Shown piece after piece: positions 52,662-62,902 of a stretch of DNA of 64,000 nucleotides. The stretch is from Acidihalobacter ferrooxydans (lineage in GTDB: Bacteria > Pseudomonadota > Gammaproteobacteria > DSM-5130 > Acidihalobacteraceae). The position numbers were made by a program, and so were the translations under genes. Positions within the stretch are counted from its first letter, which is position 1. Each line of letters opens with the position of its first letter. The notes beneath the pieces were generated by a model. It had not been told where the DNA came from, made no database searches, and saw only the letters and a program-made list of their open reading frames with translations. The stretch lies in contig NZ_CP019434.1 of the NCBI RefSeq assembly GCF_001975725.1, positions 1,444,387 through 1,508,386 on the forward strand. Direction: 5' to 3'.

Positions 52662-52686
52662 ACACGGCGAGGCATGCTCGCCGTGT
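52662..52686 (+). terminator. Intercistronic hairpin between nrtC and nasS
   Basis: ACACGGCGAG and CTCGCCGTGT form a perfect ten-pair stem around GCATG. No T-tract follows, so it more likely protects the upstream mRNA or lowers expression of the downstream sensor than fully stops transcription. Confidence 0.5.
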
Positions 52687-52720
52687 CCAAACAACAAGTA
52701 CGAAGACTGGAGGCAGTACG

Positions 52721-54106
52721 ATGGTTTTGAAGAACACCAAAGGGGGCGGCAATGTGCTGGCCCTACGCCGTTCGGGCGGGGAGGACAGGAACGTGCGACT
52801 GGGATTCATACCGCTGACTGACTGTGCGCCGCTGGCGGTGGCGCAGGAACTGGGGCTGTTCGCGCAGGAAGGCTTGCAGGTCGAGCTGTCGCGCGAGCCG
52901 TCGTGGGCCAACATCCGCGACAAGGTCATGCTCGGCGCGCTGGACGGCGCGCAGATGCTGGCCGGCATGCCGGTGGCGAGTCAGCTCGGCATCAGCGCCC
53001 TGCGCCGGCCGCTGACCACGGCGCTGAGTCTGGGTCTGAACGGCAATGCGATCACTGTGTCGAGCCGCCTGTTCGAGTGGATGCGCGAGGCCGGCATGGA
53101 CACGGCGCAACGGCCCATCAGCGCACGCAGTTTGCGCACCGTGGTCACGCAGCGACGCGAACAGGGTCTGGAACCGCTGTCCTTTGCCGTGGTGTACCCC
53201 GTGTCCAGCCACAACTACGAGCTGCGTTACTGGCTGGCCGAGGCCGGCATCGACCCGGAGCGCGACGTGAACATCGAGGTGGTGCCGCCGCCGCGCATGG
53301 TCGAGCGCATGGCCGCCGGCGAGATCGACGGTTTCTGCGTCGGCGAGCCGTGGAACAGCGTGGCGGTGCGTGAGGGGCACGGCCATATTCTCATCACCAG
53401 CCACCAGCTCTGGGCCAACAAGCCGGAAAAGGTGCTCGGCGTGACCGAGGACTGGGCCGCGCGCCATCCCGACGTACACCGCCGGCTGCTGCGCGCGCTG
53501 TTGCAGGCCGGCGTGTGGCTGGACGAGCCGGGCAACCGCGATGCCGCCGCCGCGTTGCTCGCGCAGCCCGAATACGTCGGCATCGACGCCGATGTACTGC
53601 GCGTGCCGCTGTCCGATCGCCTCGTCTATGACCCGGGCACGCACGAAGTCGAGCATCCGGATTTCAACGTGTTCCACCGCCATGCGGCGATGTTTCCCTG
53701 GCGCTCGCACGCGCTGTGGTTCATGACCCAGATGCTGCGCTGGGGGCAGCTCGACAAGGCGCTGGATCTGCCCGCTGCTGCGGCGCGCGCCTATCGCCCC
53801 GAGCTGTACCGCGAGCTGGCCGGCGAACTGGGCTGGCCGTACCCGACCATCGACGAAAAACCCGAAGGGCTGAACGCCGGCGGCTGGATGCTGGCGCAGG
53901 CCACGCCCGCGTCGTTGCCGATGGGCGCGGATCGGTTCTTTGACGGCGGCCGCTTCGATCCGGCCGACGTGGTCGGCTATCTGGAAAGTTTTGCCATGAC
54001 TCATCTGCAGGTGCCGGTGTCGGCCCTGCGCGGCTGCAATCCCTGCCGCAAGACCCTGCCGGAGCTGAACTCCGCCGGGCCGCGGCATTCCCATCAGGAG
54101 ACCTGA
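52721..54106 (+). CDS. nasS: Cytosolic nitrate sensor NasS
   Basis: 461 residues, plainly paralogous to NrtA: FIPLTDCAPLAVAQELGLFA, ALDGAQMLAGMPVASQLG and DGFCVGEPWNSVAV. It has no signal peptide (MVLKNTKGGGNVLALRRSGG), so it must act in the cytoplasm. This is the known form of NasS, which binds nitrate/nitrite and releases NasT. A Cys pair near the C-terminus (RGCNPCRKT) is a possible redox or metal addition. GGAGG before ATG 52721. It sits between the transporter and reductase genes, while nasT is 6 kb upstream. Confidence 0.85.
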   Translation: MVLKNTKGGGNVLALRRSGGEDRNVRLGFIPLTDCAPLAVAQELGLFAQEGLQVELSREPSWANIRDKVMLGALDGAQMLAGMPVASQLGISALRRPLTTALSLGLNGNAITVSSRLFEWMREAGMDTAQRPISARSLRTVVTQRREQGLEPLSFAVVYPVSSHNYELRYWLAEAGIDPERDVNIEVVPPPRMVERMAAGEIDGFCVGEPWNSVAVREGHGHILITSHQLWANKPEKVLGVTEDWAARHPDVHRRLLRALLQAGVWLDEPGNRDAAAALLAQPEYVGIDADVLRVPLSDRLVYDPGTHEVEHPDFNVFHRHAAMFPWRSHALWFMTQMLRWGQLDKALDLPAAAARAYRPELYRELAGELGWPYPTIDEKPEGLNAGGWMLAQATPASLPMGADRFFDGGRFDPADVVGYLESFAMTHLQVPVSALRGCNPCRKTLPELNSAGPRHSHQET

Positions 54107-54109
54107 TCC

Positions 54110-56557
54110 ATGACTCAACGCAAGAAACTCGTGCTCGTCGGCAACGGCATGGCCGGCATGCGCACGCTGGAAGAGCTGCTCAAGCTGAGCGACACGCTGT
54201 ACGACATCACCGTGTTCGGCGCCGAGCCGCACGGCAACTACAACCGCATCATGCTCTCGCCGGTGCTGGCCGGGGAAAAGACGGTTGACGACATCATCCT
54301 CAACGACGATGCCTGGTACGCCGAGCGTGGTATCACCCTGCACAAGGGCAAGCAGGTGACGAAGATCGACCGCGTGCGCCGCCGCGTCGAGGCCGCCGAT
54401 GGCACGAGCGCGGAGTACGACCGCCTGATCCTGGCCACCGGCTCCAATCCGTTCATCATTCCGGTGCCGGGGCACGACAAGCAGGGCGTGGTGGGCTTTC
54501 GCGACATCGAGGACGTCGATCACATGATTGCCGCGGCCGGCGACCACCAGCACGCCGTCGTCATCGGTGGCGGCCTGCTCGGGCTGGAAGCGGCCAACGG
54601 TTTGCTTAAACAGGGCATGCAGGTCACCGTCGTTCATCTCATCGATCAGCTTATGGAGCGTCAGCTCGATCCGGCCGCGTCCGGCCTGTTGCAGCAGGCG
54701 TTGGCGCAGCGCGGTCTGAACTTCAAGATGAAAGCCCAGACCAGCGAGATTCTGGGCGAGGACCGGGTGACCGGCGTGCGCTTCGCCGACGGCAGCGAGG
54801 TCGAGGCCGGCCTGGTGGTGATGGCGGCCGGCATCCGGCCCAACATCGCGCTGGCGCAATCCGCCGGGCTGCACTGCGAGCGCGGCATCATGGTCGACGA
54901 CACCATGCTCACCTACGACCCGCGCATCTACGCCGTGGGCGAATGCGTGCAGCACCGCGGCGCGCTGTACGGTCTGGTCGCGCCGCTGTTCGAGCAGGCC
55001 AAGGTCTGCGCGAATCATCTGGCCCGTTACGGCATCGCCCGCTATCAGGGTTCGGTGACCTCGACCAAGCTCAAGGTGACCGGCATCGATCTGTTCTCGG
55101 CCGGCAACTTCAACGGCGGCGAGGGCACCGAGGAAATGGTGTTCCAGGACGCCGCGCGCGGCATCTACCGGAAACTGGTACTCAAGGACGACCGCATCGA
55201 CGGCGCCGTGATGTACGGCGACACGCTGGACGGCCCCTGGTACTTCCAGCTCATGCGCGACGCGGCGGACATCGCCGATATCCGCGAGAACCTGCTGTTC
55301 GGCCAGGCCCATATCGGCGATACCGGCCACGGCGACGAAGAAACGCGCATCGCCAATCTGCCCGACGACGCCGAAATCTGCGGCTGCAACGGCGTCTGCA
55401 AGGGCGAGATCGTCAAGACCATCACCGCCAAGAAGCTGTTCACCCTGGAAGATGTGCGCCTGCACACCAAGGCCAGCTCGTCCTGTGGCTCCTGTACCGG
55501 GCTGGTGGAGAACATCCTTGCCGTCACCGTCGGCGGCGACTATTCCACCGCGCCCTCGCGCAAGCCGCTGTGCGGCTGCACCGAGGCCACCCATGACGAG
55601 GTCCGCGCGGCCATCGTCGGGCAGAAGCTCAAGACCATGCCGGCGGTGTTCCGGGCGCTGAACTGGAACAACGACACGGGATGCCCGACCTGCCGCCCGG
55701 CGCTGAACTATTACCTGCTGTGCGCCTGGCCGGGCGAATACGAGGACGACAAGCAGTCGCGCTTCATCAACGAGCGCGCCCACGGGAATATCCAGAAGGA
55801 CGGCACCTACTCCGTGGTGCCGCGCATCTGGGGCGGCGTGACCAATCCCGCCGAGCTGCGCGCCATCGCCGAGGTGGCGGAAAAATACCAGGTGCCGACC
55901 GTCAAGTTCACCGGCGGCCAGCGCCTCGACCTGCTCGGGGTGAAAAAAGAGGATCTGCCGGCGATGTGGGGCGATCTGGCCGCTGCCGGGTTCGTCTCCG
56001 GCCACGCCTACGGCAAGGCACTGCGCACGGTCAAGACCTGCGTCGGTTCCGAGTGGTGCCGTTTCGGCACGCAGGACTCGACCGGCCTCGGTGTCAGGCT
56101 GGAGCGGCTCACCTGGGGGTCGTGGATGCCGCACAAGTTCAAGTTCGGCGTCTCCGGCTGCCCGCGCAACTGCGCCGAGTCCAACGTCAAGGATGTCGGG
56201 GTGGTGTGTGTGGATTCCGGCTATGAACTGCACATCGGCGGCAACGGCGGCACCAAGGTGCGCGCCACCGACTTTCTGTGCAAGGTCGCCACCGAGGACG
56301 AGGTACTCGAATACAGCGCCGCCTTCATCCAGCTCTACCGCGAACAGGCGCACTATCTGGAGCGCACCGCGCCCTGGGTGGAGCGGGTGGGCGTGTCCTA
56401 CGTCAAGCGCTGCATCGTCGAGGATACCGCCCAGCGCGCCGCGCTGTATGAGCGATTCATGTATTCGCAGACCTTTGCCCAGGTCGATCCTTGGAAAGCG
56501 CGCGCCGAGGGCATGGACGCGGACGAATTCAAACCGATGCTGGAGGTGCAGGCATGA
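54110..56557 (+). CDS. nirB: Assimilatory nitrite reductase, large subunit
   Basis: 815 residues; reduces nitrite to ammonium with NAD(P)H. Domains: an N-terminal FAD/NAD oxidoreductase (LVGNGMAGMRTLEEL, VVIGGGLLGLEAANGL), BFD-like [2Fe-2S] clusters (CGCNGVCKGEIVKTI, SSCGSCTGLVENIL, GCPTCRPALNYYLLC), and a siroheme/[4Fe-4S] domain with CVGSEWCRFGTQDS and VSGCPRNCAESNVKD. All cluster ligands are present. It begins 3 bp after nasS and overlaps nirD by four bases. Confidence 0.96.
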   Translation: MTQRKKLVLVGNGMAGMRTLEELLKLSDTLYDITVFGAEPHGNYNRIMLSPVLAGEKTVDDIILNDDAWYAERGITLHKGKQVTKIDRVRRRVEAADGTSAEYDRLILATGSNPFIIPVPGHDKQGVVGFRDIEDVDHMIAAAGDHQHAVVIGGGLLGLEAANGLLKQGMQVTVVHLIDQLMERQLDPAASGLLQQALAQRGLNFKMKAQTSEILGEDRVTGVRFADGSEVEAGLVVMAAGIRPNIALAQSAGLHCERGIMVDDTMLTYDPRIYAVGECVQHRGALYGLVAPLFEQAKVCANHLARYGIARYQGSVTSTKLKVTGIDLFSAGNFNGGEGTEEMVFQDAARGIYRKLVLKDDRIDGAVMYGDTLDGPWYFQLMRDAADIADIRENLLFGQAHIGDTGHGDEETRIANLPDDAEICGCNGVCKGEIVKTITAKKLFTLEDVRLHTKASSSCGSCTGLVENILAVTVGGDYSTAPSRKPLCGCTEATHDEVRAAIVGQKLKTMPAVFRALNWNNDTGCPTCRPALNYYLLCAWPGEYEDDKQSRFINERAHGNIQKDGTYSVVPRIWGGVTNPAELRAIAEVAEKYQVPTVKFTGGQRLDLLGVKKEDLPAMWGDLAAAGFVSGHAYGKALRTVKTCVGSEWCRFGTQDSTGLGVRLERLTWGSWMPHKFKFGVSGCPRNCAESNVKDVGVVCVDSGYELHIGGNGGTKVRATDFLCKVATEDEVLEYSAAFIQLYREQAHYLERTAPWVERVGVSYVKRCIVEDTAQRAALYERFMYSQTFAQVDPWKARAEGMDADEFKPMLEVQA

Positions 56558-56880
56558 GCTGGCTGGAAATCGGCAGTCTCGACGACATTCCGCGCCTCGG
56601 CGCGCGCGTGGTGCGCACGCCGCAAGGCGACATCGCCGTGTTCCGCACTCTGGACGATCAGGTCTTCGCCCTGCGCGATGCCTGTCCGCACAAGGGCGGG
56701 CCGCTGTCGCAAGGCATCGTGCACGGCCACCGCGTCACCTGCCCGCTGCACAACTGGAAGATCGAGTTGGCCAGCGGCGCAGCCGTCGCGCCCGATGAAG
56801 GCTGCGCCGGGCATTACCCGGCGCGTGTCGAAAACGGACGCGTGTCCCTGAATCTTGCCCCGGAGACCGCCAATGCCTGA
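56554..56880 (+). CDS. nirD: Nitrite reductase small subunit (Rieske-type)
   Basis: 108 residues. A Rieske-like fold with ACPHKGGPLSQGIVHG and TCPLHNWKIELASG, so both Cys-His pairs for a [2Fe-2S] cluster are kept, unlike E. coli NirD, which has lost them. Overlaps nirB (ATGA) and the nitrate reductase start (8 bases). Confidence 0.93.
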   Translation: MSWLEIGSLDDIPRLGARVVRTPQGDIAVFRTLDDQVFALRDACPHKGGPLSQGIVHGHRVTCPLHNWKIELASGAAVAPDEGCAGHYPARVENGRVSLNLAPETANA

Positions 56881-59524
56881 GGCCGCGTTCACCACCTGTC
56901 CGTACTGCGGCGTCGGCTGCGGCGTCGAAGTCACGCGCGAGGCCGACGGCTGGAAGGTGCGCGGTGACGACGCGCACCCGGCCAACCTCGGCCGGCTGTG
57001 CTCCAAGGGCGCGGCGCTGGGCGAAACCCTGTCGCCCGACGGACGCCTGCTGTACCCGGAAATCGGCGGCCAGCGAGTGAATTGGGACACGGCGCTGGAC
57101 GCCGTGGCCGACGGCTTTCGCCAGGTCATCGAGAAACACGGCCCGCAGGCCGTGGCGTTCTACGTTTCCGGCCAGTTGCTCACCGAAGACTATTACGTCG
57201 CCAACAAGCTGATGAAGGGCTTCATCGGCAGCGCCAACATCGACACCAACTCGCGCCTGTGCATGTCCTCGGCGGTGGCCGCCTACAAGCGCGCCTTCGG
57301 CACCGACACCGTACCGGTCTGCTACGAAGATCTCGAACAGGCCGATCTGGTGGTGTTCGCCGGCTCCAATGCCGCCTGGGCGCACCCGGTGCTGTATCAG
57401 CGCGTCGCCGCCGCCAAGCGCAAACGCCCGCACATGAAAATCGCGGTCATCGACCCGCGCCGCACTGCCACCAGCGACATCGCCGACTGGCATGTGGCGC
57501 TCAAGCCGGGCAGCGACGCCGTGCTGCTCGATGGCCTGCTGGTGCATCTGGCCGATGCCGGAAAGCTCGACGAAACCTTCATCGCCGCCCACACCGAGGG
57601 CTTCGATGCCGCCCTGGATGCGGCGCGCGCCGCCGCGCCGACCCTCGACGCCGTGGCCGCGGCCTGCGAGCTGGATCCGCACCTGCTGGCCGGGTTCTAC
57701 GCCGCCTTCACCGACACGGAAAAAGTGGTCACCTTGTGGTCGCAGGGTCTGAACCAATCGTCCAGCGGCGTGGACAAGGGCAACGCCGTCATCAATCTGC
57801 ATCTGGCCACCGGCCGTATCGGACGGCCCGGCATGGGGCCGTTCTCCATCACCGGCCAGCCCAACGCGATGGGCGGGCGCGAGGTCGGCGGTCTGGCCAA
57901 CCAGCTGGCCGCCCACATGGACTTCGCGCCGGCCGATGTCGACCGCGTGCGCCGCTTCTGGAACGCGCCACGCATTGCCGCAGCGCCCGGCCTCAAGGCC
58001 GTGGATCTGTTCCAGGCAGTGACGAGCGGCGCGGTCAAGGCGGTCTGGATCGTCGCCACCAATCCCGCTTTCAGCCTGCCGGAGGCCGACGCCGTGCGCG
58101 CCGGGCTGGCCGGCTGCGAACTGGTCGTGGTTTCCGACTGCGTGCGCGACACCGACACCGTGCGCGAGGCCCACATCTGGCTACCGGCGCTGGGTTGGGG
58201 CGAGAAGGGCGGCACGGTGACCAACTCCGAGCGCTGCATCTCGCGGGTGCGCCCGTTTCTCGACCCGGCCGGCGAAGCGCGGCCGGACTGGTGGATGTTT
58301 GCCGAAGTCGGACGGCGGCTCGGCTACGCGGATGCCTTCGATTTCGCCGACGAAGCCGCCGTATTCCGCGAATACGCGGACATGACCAACTTCGAGAACG
58401 ACGATACGCGCGACCTGCGCCTCGGCCCGCTGGCAACCCTGGACACCGCCGCTTACGCCGACTTGCAGCCGGTGCAATGGCCGCTGGCCGACGACGGCAC
58501 CTCGCGCGCCCGGCTGTTCGCCGACGGGCGCTTCTATCACCCCGATCGTCGCGCGCGCTTCGTCGCCGTGACCCCGCGCCCGCCGGCGCGGGCCGCCAAC
58601 GGCGCGGACACGCTGGTGCTCAACACCGGCCGCCTGCGCGATCAGTGGCACAGCATGAGCCGCACCGCCAAGACGGCACGACTCACCGCGCACCGACCCG
58701 AACCCTTCGTCGAGGTGCATCCCGACGACGCCCGCCGCCTGCATCTGGCCGACGGCGGGCTGGCGCACCTGCTCGGTGCGGATGGCGAGATGCTGGCGCG
58801 GGTGCGCCTCGACGACGGCCAGCGCCCCGGTTCGGTGTTCGTGCCGATGCACTGGAGCGACGCCCACGCCCGCCGTGCGCGTGTCAATGCGCTGCTCGGC
58901 ACGATCACCGATCCGATTTCCGGGCAACCCGAGTTCAAGCACGCGCCGGTGGTTGTTGCGCCCTGGCGTCCGCACTGGCAGGCCTTCCTGCTCAGCCGCC
59001 AGCGCCTCGCCGATCTGCCGGGCGAATATGCCTGTGAGGTGCGTGCCAAGGGCCACTGGCGCTATGAACTGGCCGGCGACGGGAAGCCGGCCGATTGGGG
59101 GGTATGGGTTCACGACACCCTGCGGGGGTCCGGCGAATGGCTGGAATATGCCGACCCGACCGGCGGACGCTTTCGCGCCGCGCGCCTGCGTGACGGGCGG
59201 CTGGAAGCGGCGGCCTTCGTCGCCCGGGGCGATTCCACGCTGCCGGAACGCGACTGGCTGGGGCGCATGTACGCCGAAGACCATATCGACGACGCCGCGC
59301 GCATGAGCCTGCTGGTCGGCCGCCCCGGCAAGGGCATGGTCGACGCCGGTCAGAGCGTGTGCTCCTGCTTCAGCGTCGGCCTCAACACCATCATCGAAGC
59401 CATCCGCGAGCACGACCTGCAAACGCCCGAAGCCATCGGTGCGCTGCTTCAGGCCGGCACCAACTGCGGCTCCTGTGTACCGGAGCTGCGCCGCATCATC
59501 GCCGAAACCCGCGTCGCGGGCTGA
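56873..59524 (+). CDS. nasA: Assimilatory nitrate reductase, catalytic subunit
   Basis: 883 residues, molybdopterin oxidoreductase of the Nas/FdhF kind. N-terminal [4Fe-4S] site [10 protein letters not shown] ... LCSKG; Mo-bisMGD domains with [31 protein letters not shown] and HMDF; MPB-binding domain [19 protein letters not shown]. The C-terminus adds a BFD-like [2Fe-2S] domain ([25 protein letters not shown]), as in Klebsiella NasA, which accepts electrons from a reductase. No separate electron-donor subunit (NasC/NasB) is seen; NirB or a ferredoxin may supply electrons. ATG 56873 is chosen over 56855. Confidence 0.93.
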   Translation: MPEAAFTTCPYCGVGCGVEVTREADGWKVRGDDAHPANLGRLCSKGAALGETLSPDGRLLYPEIGGQRVNWDTALDAVADGFRQVIEKHGPQAVAFYVSGQLLTEDYYVANKLMKGFIGSANIDTNSRLCMSSAVAAYKRAFGTDTVPVCYEDLEQADLVVFAGSNAAWAHPVLYQRVAAAKRKRPHMKIAVIDPRRTATSDIADWHVALKPGSDAVLLDGLLVHLADAGKLDETFIAAHTEGFDAALDAARAAAPTLDAVAAACELDPHLLAGFYAAFTDTEKVVTLWSQGLNQSSSGVDKGNAVINLHLATGRIGRPGMGPFSITGQPNAMGGREVGGLANQLAAHMDFAPADVDRVRRFWNAPRIAAAPGLKAVDLFQAVTSGAVKAVWIVATNPAFSLPEADAVRAGLAGCELVVVSDCVRDTDTVREAHIWLPALGWGEKGGTVTNSERCISRVRPFLDPAGEARPDWWMFAEVGRRLGYADAFDFADEAAVFREYADMTNFENDDTRDLRLGPLATLDTAAYADLQPVQWPLADDGTSRARLFADGRFYHPDRRARFVAVTPRPPARAANGADTLVLNTGRLRDQWHSMSRTAKTARLTAHRPEPFVEVHPDDARRLHLADGGLAHLLGADGEMLARVRLDDGQRPGSVFVPMHWSDAHARRARVNALLGTITDPISGQPEFKHAPVVVAPWRPHWQAFLLSRQRLADLPGEYACEVRAKGHWRYELAGDGKPADWGVWVHDTLRGSGEWLEYADPTGGRFRAARLRDGRLEAAAFVARGDSTLPERDWLGRMYAEDHIDDAARMSLLVGRPGKGMVDAGQSVCSCFSVGLNTIIEAIREHDLQTPEAIGALLQAGTNCGSCVPELRRIIAETRVAG

Positions 59525-59546
59525 GTCGATTTCGGGAGTTATACGC

Positions 59547-60962
59547 ATGGACTATTTGCCGATCTTCATGAACCTGCGCGGCCAGCGTTGTCTGGTGGTC
59601 GGCGGCGGCGAGGTGGCTGCGCGCAAGGCGGCGCTGTTGCTCAAGGCCGGCGCACGGTTGCGCGTGGTCGCGCCGCGGCTGGCGTCCCCGGCGCACGAAT
59701 TGCTGGCCGCGCGCGACGACGTGGAGCTGCTGCGCGCGCCGTTCAACCCCGGCCATCTCGACGGCTGCGTGCTGGCGGTGGCTGCCACCGATCAGCAGGC
59801 GGTCAACCGGCGCGTGCATGCGCTGGCCACCGCGCGCGGCGTGCCGGTCAACGTGGTCGATCAGCCGGCGCTGTGCAGCTTTATTTTTCCCGCCATCGTG
59901 GACCGCGCGCCGGTGACCATCGCGGTGTCTTCGGGTGGTGCGGCGCCGGTGCTGACGCGGCTGTTGCGCCGCAAGCTGGAGAGCACGATTCCGGCCGGTT
60001 ATGGGCGTCTCGCCGCACTGGCCGGCGCATTGCGCGACAAGGTCAGGACGCGCCTCGACTCCTTACGCGCGCGCCGCCTGTTCTGGGAGCAGGCGCTGGA
60101 AGGCCCGGCTGCCGAGGCGGCGCTGGCTGGCGACGTGCCCGGCGCGCAGGCCATGTTGGAGCGTGAGCTGGATGGTTTCGGCGTGCCTGCGGGCGAAGTG
60201 TTCCTGATCGGCGCCGGGCCGGGCGACCCGGATCTGCTCACGTTCAAGGCGCTGCGCCTGCTGCAGAAGGCCGACGTGGTGGTCTATGACCGGCTGGTGC
60301 CGGAGGCCATCGTCGATCTGGCGCGGCGCGAGGCTGAACGCATCTATGTCGGCAAGCGGCGCGGCGAACACAGCCTGCCGCAGGAAGACATTTCCCGACG
60401 GCTGGCTGAGTTGGCGCGTCAGGGCAAGAAGGTCGCACGGCTCAAGGGCGGCGATCCCTTCGTGTTCGGCCGCGGCGGCGAGGAGATCGAAACGCTGGCC
60501 GCGGCGGGCGTGCCGTTTCAGGTAGTGCCGGGCATCACCGCCGCCAGCGGCTGCGCGGCCTACGCCGGCATTCCGCTGACCCATCGCGAGCATGCCCAAT
60601 CGGTGCGCTTCGTTACCGGCCACACCCGCGACGGGCGGCTCGATCTCGACTGGGCCTGCCTGATCGACACGCGCGAGACGCTGGTGTTCTACATGGGACT
60701 GGCCAATCTCGAAACCATTTGCGCCGAACTGCGCGCACACGGCATGGCCGCAGAGACGCCGGCTGCGCTGATCGAACGCGGCACCCTGCCCGGGCAGCGC
60801 GTGCACACGGGCACGCTGGCTGATCTGCCGGCCAGCGCGGCCGCAGCGCAGGCGGCTTCGCCGGCGTTGCTGATCGTCGGCGGCGTGGTCGGGCTGCACG
60901 CCTTGCTGGGCGCTTGCGGTGACGCAGCGCAGGTCGAAGACAAGGAGATGGCATACGCCTAA
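59547..60962 (+). CDS. cysG: Siroheme synthase
   Basis: 471 residues, the trifunctional enzyme. The N-terminal precorrin-2 dehydrogenase/ferrochelatase half has [20 protein letters not shown] and [18 protein letters not shown]; the C-terminal uroporphyrinogen-III methyltransferase has [20 protein letters not shown] and [12 protein letters not shown]. It provides siroheme for NirB. GGGAG before ATG 59547, 22 bp after nasA. Confidence 0.95.
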   Translation: MDYLPIFMNLRGQRCLVVGGGEVAARKAALLLKAGARLRVVAPRLASPAHELLAARDDVELLRAPFNPGHLDGCVLAVAATDQQAVNRRVHALATARGVPVNVVDQPALCSFIFPAIVDRAPVTIAVSSGGAAPVLTRLLRRKLESTIPAGYGRLAALAGALRDKVRTRLDSLRARRLFWEQALEGPAAEAALAGDVPGAQAMLERELDGFGVPAGEVFLIGAGPGDPDLLTFKALRLLQKADVVVYDRLVPEAIVDLARREAERIYVGKRRGEHSLPQEDISRRLAELARQGKKVARLKGGDPFVFGRGGEEIETLAAAGVPFQVVPGITAASGCAAYAGIPLTHREHAQSVRFVTGHTRDGRLDLDWACLIDTRETLVFYMGLANLETICAELRAHGMAAETPAALIERGTLPGQRVHTGTLADLPASAAAAQAASPALLIVGGVVGLHALLGACGDAAQVEDKEMAYA

Positions 60963-61079
60963 GCGGATCCACGGGAGGACGCGAGCTTTATCCCTATAGA
61001 AGCACGTTGCGCCGGACTCGGACATGAGCCGGACGACAGCGGCCGACAATCACTTGAACTTTCTCACGAGGTAATTGAT

Positions 61080-61913
61080 ATGACTGGAAAAATAGGTGCG
61101 GACTACGTCAGTCCGAATGAACTGGCGAAATTGATGGTGGATGCGGGCGAGTCCAAAGCCTGCCTTTCCACACGCGATACCCTGATCCGGGCGTTCATGG
61201 CGGGCGCTATCCTCGCGCTCGCCGCCGCGTTCGCCATCACCGTGGCGATCAAGACCGGCTCGCCGCTGGCCGGGGCGATCCTGTTCCCGGTCGGCTTTAT
61301 CCTGATCTACCTGCTGGGCTTCGATCTATTGACCGGCGTGTTCATGCTGGTGCCGCTGGCCTGGCTGGACAAGCGCCCCGGCGTAAGCATGGGGCAGGTG
61401 CTGCGCAACTGGGGGCTGGTGTTCATCGGTAACTTCGCCGGCGCGGTGACCGTGGCATTTATGATGTCGTTCATCCTGACCTACGGCTATACCAGCAGCG
61501 GCGGCATCATTGCCGAGAAAGTGGCGCATATCGGCATGGCGCGCACCGTGGGCTACGAGGCGCACGGCATCATGGGTTGGTTCACCATTTTTATCCGGGG
61601 AATCCTGTGCAACTGGATGGTGTCCACCGGCGTGGCTGCCGCCATGGTCTCCACCTCGGCCATCGGCAAAATCTTTGCCATGTGGATGCCCATCATGCTG
61701 TTTTTCTACATGGGCTTCGAGCACTCGGTGGTGAATATGTTTCTGTTTCCGTTCGCGCTGATCATGGGTGGCGACTTCACGTTCATCGATTATCTCACCT
61801 GGAACGAGGCTCCCACGGCGCTGGGGAATCTCGTGGGCGGGCTGATGTTCGTCGGTCTGATCATGTACATCACGCACTACAAAACCGCGCCCAAGCGGGT
61901 GTTGGATATCTGA
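61080..61913 (+). CDS. nirC: Formate/nitrite transporter family channel (NirC-like)
   Basis: 277 residues with six helices of the FNT fold. GFDLLTGVFMLVPLAWLDKR marks the first half, and GFEHSVVNMFLFPFALIMGG carries the central His of the pore. Given its place after nirB-nirD-nasA-cysG, nitrite is the likely substrate. It starts 117 bp after cysG and ends before a strong terminator. Confidence 0.9.
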   Translation: MTGKIGADYVSPNELAKLMVDAGESKACLSTRDTLIRAFMAGAILALAAAFAITVAIKTGSPLAGAILFPVGFILIYLLGFDLLTGVFMLVPLAWLDKRPGVSMGQVLRNWGLVFIGNFAGAVTVAFMMSFILTYGYTSSGGIIAEKVAHIGMARTVGYEAHGIMGWFTIFIRGILCNWMVSTGVAAAMVSTSAIGKIFAMWMPIMLFFYMGFEHSVVNMFLFPFALIMGGDFTFIDYLTWNEAPTALGNLVGGLMFVGLIMYITHYKTAPKRVLDI

Positions 61914-61943
61914 GCGCGTCCCCTGGGTCACAAGTCTGAGACC

Positions 61944-61980
61944 ACGACGCCCACTGTTGGTGGGCGTCGTGTTTCGTTTG
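61944..61980 (+). terminator. Intrinsic terminator after the FNT gene
   Basis: ACGACGCCCAC (61944-61954) and GTGGGCGTCGT (61960-61970) make a perfect 11-pair stem with loop TGTTG, followed by GTTTCGTTTG. Marks the end of the nitrate assimilation transcript; the HemD-like gene begins 25 bp later. Confidence 0.8.
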
Positions 61981-62004
61981 GCCCGCCGCATGGAGAACGA
62001 TATC

Positions 62005-62859
62005 ATGAGTCGAAATATGGAGTTGCCGGAGAGTTTGCAAGATCGTTGCGTGGCACTGCCGGAATCGCGCCAGCTTGACGTGCTGGCCGGTCTGCTGGAG
62101 CGACGCGGGGCGCAGGTGCTGCGCTGTCCGCTGGTGTCGATCCTCGACACGCCTGATCAGGCGCACGTCGCCGCCTGGCTGCGGCGGTTCATCAGTGATG
62201 CGTCGATCCGCGATTTCATCCTGCTCACCGGCGAGGGTTTGCGCCGCTTGCTCGCGGCCAGCGAGCGGATCGGCGTGCGCGAGGCGTTCGTGCAACGTCT
62301 GGCGCAGGTGCGTAAGATCGCGCGCGGACCCAAGCCGGGGCGGGCGCTGCGGGAAATCGATCTGGCCAGCGACGTGGTGACCGAGGTGCCGACCACGGAA
62401 GGGGTCATCGCAATCATGGACGGTCTGTCCTTCGCAAGCGATCAGGTCGCGGTGCAGCTTTACGGCAGCGAAGCCAATCCGCTGTTGCAGGACTATCTGC
62501 GCCAGCGTGGGCTGGAGCCGGTGTGCGTGGCCCCCTATGTGTACGCCGACGAGAGCGACGAGCAGCGCGTGCTGGCGTTGATCGACGATCTGGCGCAGGG
62601 GCGCGTGGATGCGATTGCGTTCACCAGCCAACCGCAGGTCCGTCGTCTGTTCGCCGTGGCCCGCGCTCATACCTGCGAACCGGCTCTGCGTGCCGGACTG
62701 GAACACGGTACGGTGGCGGCTGTGGGGCCGGTGGTGGCGGATTGCCTGACCGATGCCGGCGTGCGTGTCGATGCGATGCCCGACGAGCGTTTCTTTATGC
62801 GGCCTCTGGTCGACGCGTTGTTGGGGAAGATGGCGGCAGATACGCCGCATTCAAGGTGA
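62005..62859 (+). CDS. hemD: Uroporphyrinogen-III synthase family protein
   Basis: 284 residues of the HemD fold, two similar alpha/beta domains: [20 protein letters not shown] with [12 protein letters not shown] in the first half, and [18 protein letters not shown] with [20 protein letters not shown] in the second. HemD-like genes are frequent next to nitrate/nitrite assimilation genes and presumably help siroheme supply; this one may be extra to a housekeeping hemD. Start 62005 has GGAG nine bases upstream; 61990 and 61957 are alternatives, the latter inside the terminator. Confidence 0.8.
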   Translation: MSRNMELPESLQDRCVALPESRQLDVLAGLLERRGAQVLRCPLVSILDTPDQAHVAAWLRRFISDASIRDFILLTGEGLRRLLAASERIGVREAFVQRLAQVRKIARGPKPGRALREIDLASDVVTEVPTTEGVIAIMDGLSFASDQVAVQLYGSEANPLLQDYLRQRGLEPVCVAPYVYADESDEQRVLALIDDLAQGRVDAIAFTSQPQVRRLFAVARAHTCEPALRAGLEHGTVAAVGPVVADCLTDAGVRVDAMPDERFFMRPLVDALLGKMAADTPHSR

Positions 62860-62902
62860 TGATGACTGGACCGGTCCAACTTCTACGCGGAGCAGTGACA
62901 AG

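Noticed and set aside
52721-54106. Second periplasmic nitrate-binding protein
   Set aside because: There is no signal peptide, and the position in a NasT-controlled operon fits the cytosolic sensor NasS.
52763-56353. 1196-codon open frame on the minus strand across nasS and nirB
   Set aside because: It is antisense to two genes with full family motifs and has the Ala/Gly/His/Arg-rich composition of a high-GC shadow frame.
56735-59548. Two long minus-strand frames opposite the nitrate reductase
   Set aside because: The plus strand encodes a complete molybdoenzyme with all cluster motifs; the antisense frames have no domain features.
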